This document shows positions 1 to 5,010 of a stretch of DNA of 5,010 nt, in pieces (position 1 is the first letter of the stretch; each line of letters opens with the position of its first letter). The DNA is from Caldilinea sp. CFX5 (GTDB taxonomy: Bacteria; Chloroflexota; Anaerolineae; Caldilineales; Caldilineaceae): the NCBI GenBank assembly GCA_021405325.1, contig QWII01000201.1, forward strand, positions 1 to 5,010. Reading direction: 5' to 3'. Made by a program: the position numbers and the translations under genes. The notes beneath the pieces were generated by a model. It saw only the letters and a program-made list of their open reading frames with translations, did no database searches and was not told where the DNA came from.

Positions 1-52
1 ACACTTTCCGTAAGTGAGCGTTTGGGCAAGTCGCACTAACAATAAAGCAAAC

Positions 53-1429
53 CTAGCTTCTGAACGCATTCGAGTTTTCGGTTTCTCCTACAAGAAAGAC
101 GAGGGCGAATAAAGACCAGGGGATCACGGTTAGTTTCGTTCCCCACAGTGCATTGTCAAAACAACCCACCACGAGCATCGCCGCCAGCGCACTACCGACA
201 CCAATGGCGAGGCATTGGGTCATCGCCGGCTGATCCCGTCCTGGCGGTTGGTACAGCCGGCGCAGCAACTTGCTAAAGAGCAAAGCCGCAAACCCCACAT
301 AGGCCAGCAAGCCGGGCAGCCCCAGATCCAGCGCCAGTTGCAAAAAGAGATTATGGGCATGGGGCGGCGCTATCCGTCCTTGTATCAGGGGCAGGGTGGG
401 AAAGGCTGTCGTAAACGCTTCTTCATAGTTGCCCAGCCCAATCCCTGTTAACGGGTTGCGCCCCACCAGCGCCAACGATAGACGCCAAATGTCCATACGT
501 CGGGCCAGGCTGCTTTGGGTGCTTTGTTGCAATTCCGGCGTGACCCAGGTATTGACAAGGCCCGTGCGCCAGAGCAGTACAAGCGCCATTAGCAGCAGAG
601 CAACGACCAGCAGCGCCACGATACGCCGCCAGCGCAACCGTTGACGAGCACTTTCTCCAGTGGCTGTTGCCGGAGTGGTGAGCAACCACCAAAAGAGCAG
701 CAACCCCGCAACGCTCAACGCCAGCCAACTGCTGCGACTCTGGCTTAAGAGCAAGCTATTGCCCATGATCACGATTAGCGCCCAGAGCAGCAACGCCAAC
801 CAGCGCCAGCGCGTCCACGACCACCGAAGCGCCAACGCCAACCCCAGGGGCAGAATAAAAACTAAGGCCGCGCCTAAAATGTTGGGGTTGATCGTCTCCC
901 CTTCCAGCGTCGGATCGACCAGGCTGAACTCTTCGGTCTGATAGGCATCTAACATTTTGTCCGGGTTGACCGAAAAGGCTTCCGGCCCCACTACCGCCAA
1001 TCCGCCCCCCAACGTCACCAGTAAAAGCGCCAGCCACGCTGGATGCTTACGCAAAGGCGGCCAGTGGATCAACGCCACAAAGCCGGCCAGGGCCAAGTAG
1101 ACATAACCGGCAACCGCCCAGGAAAGGCTACTGTTGACGGAACGCCCGATAGTGACGGGTAACCACAGCAGCAGAAAGCCCAGAAACCAGCCGGCCGCGC
1201 CCGCCGGTAATAACGCTTGTTCCGCTTTGAGCCGTAACGGCCAAAAGAGAAAGAGCGCCACAATCAAGAGCGGACGCAGCGTCGGCTCCCAGAAATAGTC
1301 AGTAAACAGCAGCGACGGCGCCAGCCCCAGCAGCCAGAACGGTTCCCACCACAACAGGCGGTTGAGCCAGGAACGGGGCGGTTGGTGTGTCCGCCGTCGT
1401 GACCTTGATTCTATCATCATCCTCGTCAA
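53..1429 (-). CDS. O-antigen ligase/polymerase family (Wzy_C) membrane protein
   Basis: 458 residues with about ten to twelve hydrophobic segments, a usual length for the family, whose members polymerise glycan repeats or transfer a lipid-linked glycan to lipid A or to protein. Family landmarks in order: INPNILGAALVFILPL (180-195), SQSRSSWLAL (229-238), a long extracytoplasmic loop with RRMDIW (310-315) and NPLTGIGLGNY (325-335), and HAHNLFLQLALDLGLPG (357-373), then FDNALWGTK (424-432). R232 and H359 are candidates for the essential Arg and His described in WaaL-type ligases. The start is uncertain: TTG at 1429 has AGGG 7 bases upstream, while ATGs at 1420 and 1417 have only GAGG placed too close. 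It is the last gene here and follows the PD40 gene after 73 bases. Whether it acts as polymerase, ligase or protein O-glycosyltransferase cannot be told from sequence alone. Confidence 0.9.
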   Translation of the reverse strand: MTRMMIESRSRRRTHQPPRSWLNRLLWWEPFWLLGLAPSLLFTDYFWEPTLRPLLIVALFLFWPLRLKAEQALLPAGAAGWFLGFLLLWLPVTIGRSVNSSLSWAVAGYVYLALAGFVALIHWPPLRKHPAWLALLLVTLGGGLAVVGPEAFSVNPDKMLDAYQTEEFSLVDPTLEGETINPNILGAALVFILPLGLALALRWSWTRWRWLALLLWALIVIMGNSLLLSQSRSSWLALSVAGLLLFWWLLTTPATATGESARQRLRWRRIVALLVVALLLMALVLLWRTGLVNTWVTPELQQSTQSSLARRMDIWRLSLALVGRNPLTGIGLGNYEEAFTTAFPTLPLIQGRIAPPHAHNLFLQLALDLGLPGLLAYVGFAALLFSKLLRRLYQPPGRDQPAMTQCLAIGVGSALAAMLVVGCFDNALWGTKLTVIPWSLFALVFLVGETENSNAFRS

Positions 1430-1436
1430 CTTTATA

Positions 1437-1440
1437 CCCT
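1437..1440 (-). promoter_or_regulatory. Possible ribosome binding site AGGG favouring a TTG start
   Basis: On the minus strand AGGG is followed by TATAAAG and then TTG at 1429, a normal 7-base spacing. The only alternative ATGs lie 3 and 4 codons further in, directly after ACGAGG, which is too close to serve the first and marginal for the second. The choice changes the protein by only three or four residues. Confidence 0.4.
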
Positions 1441-1449
1441 AAACTCAGC

Positions 1450-1464
1450 CGTCCCCACGGGACG
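1450..1464. other. Small perfect hairpin in the intergenic gap
   Basis: CGTCCC at 1450-1455 pairs perfectly with GGGACG at 1459-1464 around a 3-base loop. It lies between the PD40 gene and the O-antigen-ligase-like gene. No T-run follows on either strand, so it does not look like an intrinsic terminator; it may be an mRNA structure or chance. Confidence 0.4.
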
Positions 1465-1468
1465 AAAG

Positions 1469-1508
1469 ACTGCGCGACTATGCGACTTCACGACTACGCG
1501 ACCTACCG
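1469..1508. repeat. 8-bp-period degenerate tandem repeat, consensus ACTAYGCG
   Basis: Five consecutive 8-base units on the plus strand: ACTGCGCG, ACTATGCG, ACTTCACG, ACTACGCG and ACCTACCG, the last being the weakest. The array spans the end of the PD40 gene, since that gene's TAG occupies 1503-1505, and runs into the gap before the O-antigen-ligase-like gene. It may belong to a dispersed repeat family like the one at 3268-3336, but no second copy is in this window. Confidence 0.65.
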
Positions 1509-3360
1509 TCCTGTCACATACAAACAAACCAAACAAATCCGCTCCTTTGTCTTCGGGTCGCCATCATCCGCTGGTTCGGCAATGGGCAGGTAGGGGTTGG
1601 CGTATTTCACCCAAACCGGGTCGCGGGCGATAAAGGCAAAGTTGGTGAACTGGCGCTGGTTGCCGCCGTCAGCGTCCATAAACCAAAGCTGTTCGTCACC
1701 GGTGCGGTTGGAGGAAAAAACGATGGTGTTGCCATCCGGCGACCAACTGGGGTGATGATCCCAGGCCCATTCATTGTTGGTATATTGCAACGCCGGCCAG
1801 ACACCCCGCTCCACCACCCAGATTTCATCGTTGCGACTCTCGCTGGCGACCAGGGCGATGCGGTTGGCGGTAGGCGACCAGGCCGGCTGCCAGGCGACGC
1901 CCGCGCCAAAGGCAGTCAAGGGTTTGCTGGTTTGGTAGGTGAAATCTTCAAGGTGGATTTGGATGCGCTGGTCATTGGGATCGCGCTTGGCAAAGACGCG
2001 CGCCAATCCGTCAGCGCTGTAGCTGTCTCGTTCGACGGCGATGGCATAGGCCCACGGGTCGGTCAAGCGCGACAGGCCGCTGCCATCGGGGTTGATGGCG
2101 TAGAAACGCACATAGGGATTCGGTTGATCGCGGTTGAATTCGCCGACAAAGAGAATTTTACCCACCAGTTCCGCCGGGAAGGCGGCTTTAGGTGGCGAAA
2201 AAATCACATCATCCCCCAGGAGCGCCGGATCTTCCACCGGGATCAAAACGGGGGTTTGTGTGGCGACGGCGATGACGGCATAGGGTGGGGGCGTGCCGGT
2301 TAGCACAGCGATGGCTTGTCCAACGATCTGTTGCATTTGCGCCGTAGCGGCATTGGCTGGGGTCGGCGTATTGGTTACCACCACCGGCGTCACCACCCAC
2401 CAGTTTGGCGGCAACCGCGTGGCCGTGCCGTTGACCAGCGCTTGCTGTGTCGCCGCCGCCATTGTTTTTGCCGCCGCCACCAAGCTGGTCGGCGTGGCGG
2501 TGGCGGTGACGACGGTAATGATTGCCGTCACCCGGTAGGGATTGGGTGTGCCGGTGGTGGCGGCCAGCGCCGTGGCCCAGGCGGCGACAAATTCCGCCGT
2601 TGCGCGATTGGCCGGGGTCGGCGTGGCAAAGAGGTAGACGGGCGTCACCACCAGCCAGTTGTCGGGCACAGGCGTCCAGGTGCCGGTCAGGGTAGCTTCC
2701 TGCGTCACTTGGGCGGCGATGGTGGCGGCCAGGAAGAGGTCGTTAGGTGTGGGTGTGGCGGTGACCACAATGGGTGTAAAGGTCGGCGTTAGGGTTGCCA
2801 AGGCCAGCGCCGGGCGATCCACACTGGTCAACACCGCGGCTACGGTTGCTTCGGCGGCGGTTTGCTCTGCTGTGGCCGTGGCGTCGGGCAGGTTGCCGGG
2901 TGGGAGAAAGGTGCTTAGGGGCGTCGGCGTGGGGGTGGCGGTTGGTGTGGCGGTCATGGTCAAGCGTGCGGCAATGGTGGCTTCCCGCACAGCGGTGGCG
3001 GTGGCAAAAACATCGGCTGGGGTTAAGGTCGATGAAATGACTTGCGTTGCCTGGTTAGCCGTGCCGGGCGCAGGGCGCGTCGCCACTTCAGCCGGTGGCA
3101 ACGTAATCACGGCCTGACCGACAGCGGGTAAAGCGAACCAGCGCAGCCCAATCGCCCCGTTTAAGCGCGAGGCCAAGTGCGGCAGATAGATCAGCGTGAG
3201 AAGGAGTACAGTCAAGACAACCGGGAGAAGCCGCAGCGCCAACCGACCGATGCCCCGCCGTGAAAATAACCGCAGAGACGCAAAGAACGCAGAGAAACCG
3301 ATAGAAGAACTTTGCGTCCTCTGCGCCTTTGCGGTTGTATTCATTGCCCGTGACATGCGC

Positions 3361-3368
<8 letters not shown>
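1503..3368 (-). CDS. Membrane-anchored Thr/Pro-rich stalk protein with PD40 (TolB-like) propeller
   Basis: 621 residues, function unknown. Residues 1-40 form a basic cytoplasmic tail, 43-64 a single membrane anchor, and the rest should lie outside the cell. Residues about 110-375 are a Thr/Ala/Pro stalk (by hand count about 58 Thr in 270 residues, almost no Lys) with TPTPTPTP at 143-150 and an exact 85-residue tandem repeat. Residues about 400-590 carry PD40-type beta-propeller blades: INPDGSGLSRLTD (425-437), PAWSPTANRIALVAS (495-509), PSWSPDGNTIVFSSNR (540-555) and LWFMDADGGNQRQFT (561-575). Only about four blades are clear, fewer than the six or seven of a closed propeller. The tail ends with CLVC (612-615), the only cysteines. 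The start is well supported: AGGTGA lies 6 bases before the ATG, which overlaps the upstream stop by 8 bases. Such TPTP-PD40 proteins are typical of Chloroflexota; ligand and role are unknown. Confidence 0.85.
2235..2744 (-). repeat. Two exact-length 85-codon tandem repeats in the stalk
   Basis: Residues 209-293 and 294-378 of the stalk protein align without gaps at a spacing of 85 residues (255 bases). Shared landmarks are PDNWLVVTPV (235) and PPNWWVVTPV (320), TPTPANRATA (249) and TPTPANAATA (334), and TGTPNPY (272) and TGTPPPY (357). The DNA copies have diverged visibly, so the duplication is not recent. A third, degenerate unit of about 91 residues (118-208, bases 2745-3017) shows a similar order: ADVF, a helix rich in Ala/Thr, a Pro-Thr run and then ATATAEQTAAEAT. 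Confidence 0.8.
3268..3336. repeat. Imperfect palindromic dispersed repeat (CGCARAG type) inside a coding region
   Basis: Left arm 3268-3294 begins AACCGCAGAGACGC; the right arm 3310-3336 read on the other strand begins AACCGCAAAGGCGC. The 27-base arms agree at 22 positions and all five differences are A/G transitions. The loop is 15 bases. Each arm is itself built of about three 8-9 base units of the form CGCARAGRA. From memory, sequences of this kind are common as dispersed intergenic repeats in Chloroflexota, Cyanobacteria and Planctomycetes, and their translations (AKAQRTQ, NRRDAKNAE, LCVLCAFAV) recur in hypothetical proteins. Here it encodes residues about 11-34 of the PD40 protein, just before the membrane anchor. 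Confidence 0.85.

Positions 3369-5010
<1,642 letters not shown>

Noticed and set aside
2..16. Hairpin CACTT/AAGTG as a terminator after the last gene
   Set aside because: The stem is 5 bp with a 5-base loop, lies at the window edge and has no visible T-run; chance is as likely.
1430..1436. TATAAAG as a -10 promoter element for the O-antigen-ligase-like gene
   Set aside because: No credible -35 sequence lies 16-18 bases upstream, and it sits between the likely ribosome site and the start codon, too close to serve as a promoter for this start.
1450..1464. Intrinsic terminator between the PD40 and O-antigen-ligase-like genes
   Set aside because: The stem is only 6 bp and no T-run follows on either strand.
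1469..1508. CRISPR-like repeat array
   Set aside because: The units are 8 bases, contiguous and degenerate, with no spacers.
2293..3117. Several long plus-strand open frames opposite the stalk region
   Set aside because: They are rich in Gly/Arg/Val/Ala from low-complexity GC-rich repeats, have no recognisable domains or clear ribosome sites, and lie opposite a well-supported gene. Lack of stops is a composition effect.

Overview
The window holds four genes, all on the minus strand and tightly spaced, so transcription runs from high to low coordinates. It looks like the tail of a surface-polysaccharide or glycoprotein locus. The likely source is a Chloroflexota bacterium of the Anaerolineae/Caldilineae kind. 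That is inferred from three things: a membrane-anchored Thr-Pro-rich 'TPTP' stalk joined to PD40 propeller repeats, a [12 protein letters not shown] GDP-fucose synthase, and dispersed palindromic repeats of the CGCARAG kind. No rRNA or other taxonomic marker is present, so the assignment is tentative.

Layout in order of transcription. (1) 5010-4268: GDP-L-fucose synthase, lacking its N-terminus because it runs off the window edge. (2) 4281-3361: a single open frame whose first part is the N-terminal two thirds of a polysaccharide-export ABC-2 permease and whose second part is the C-terminal end of a family-4-like glycosyltransferase. The switch is near 3736-3750. This looks like an in-frame deletion scar, or an assembly join, that removed the end of the permease, probably its ATPase gene, and the start of the glycosyltransferase. 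(3) 3368-1503: a membrane-anchored protein with a Thr/Ala/Pro stalk containing an exact-length 85-residue tandem repeat, followed by a short PD40/TolB-like propeller. A palindromic dispersed repeat lies inside its first codons. (4) 1429-53: an O-antigen ligase/polymerase-family (Wzy_C) membrane protein. A 73-base gap with a small hairpin and an 8-bp-period repeat separates genes 3 and 4. Bases 1-52 hold nothing I can support.

Together the genes suggest making a fucose donor (GDP-L-fucose), adding and exporting sugars, and polymerising or transferring the glycan. The stalk protein could be a surface component and, speculatively, a glycan acceptor. As it stands in this sequence, the exporter cannot be functional in its usual form. 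Genes 1-2 and 2-3 overlap by 14 and 8 bases, which supports translational coupling and one operon.

I do not see a wholly new system. The strongest leads are the permease-glycosyltransferase chimera, the repeat domesticated inside a start region, and the tandem-repeat stalk beside an O-antigen-ligase-family enzyme.
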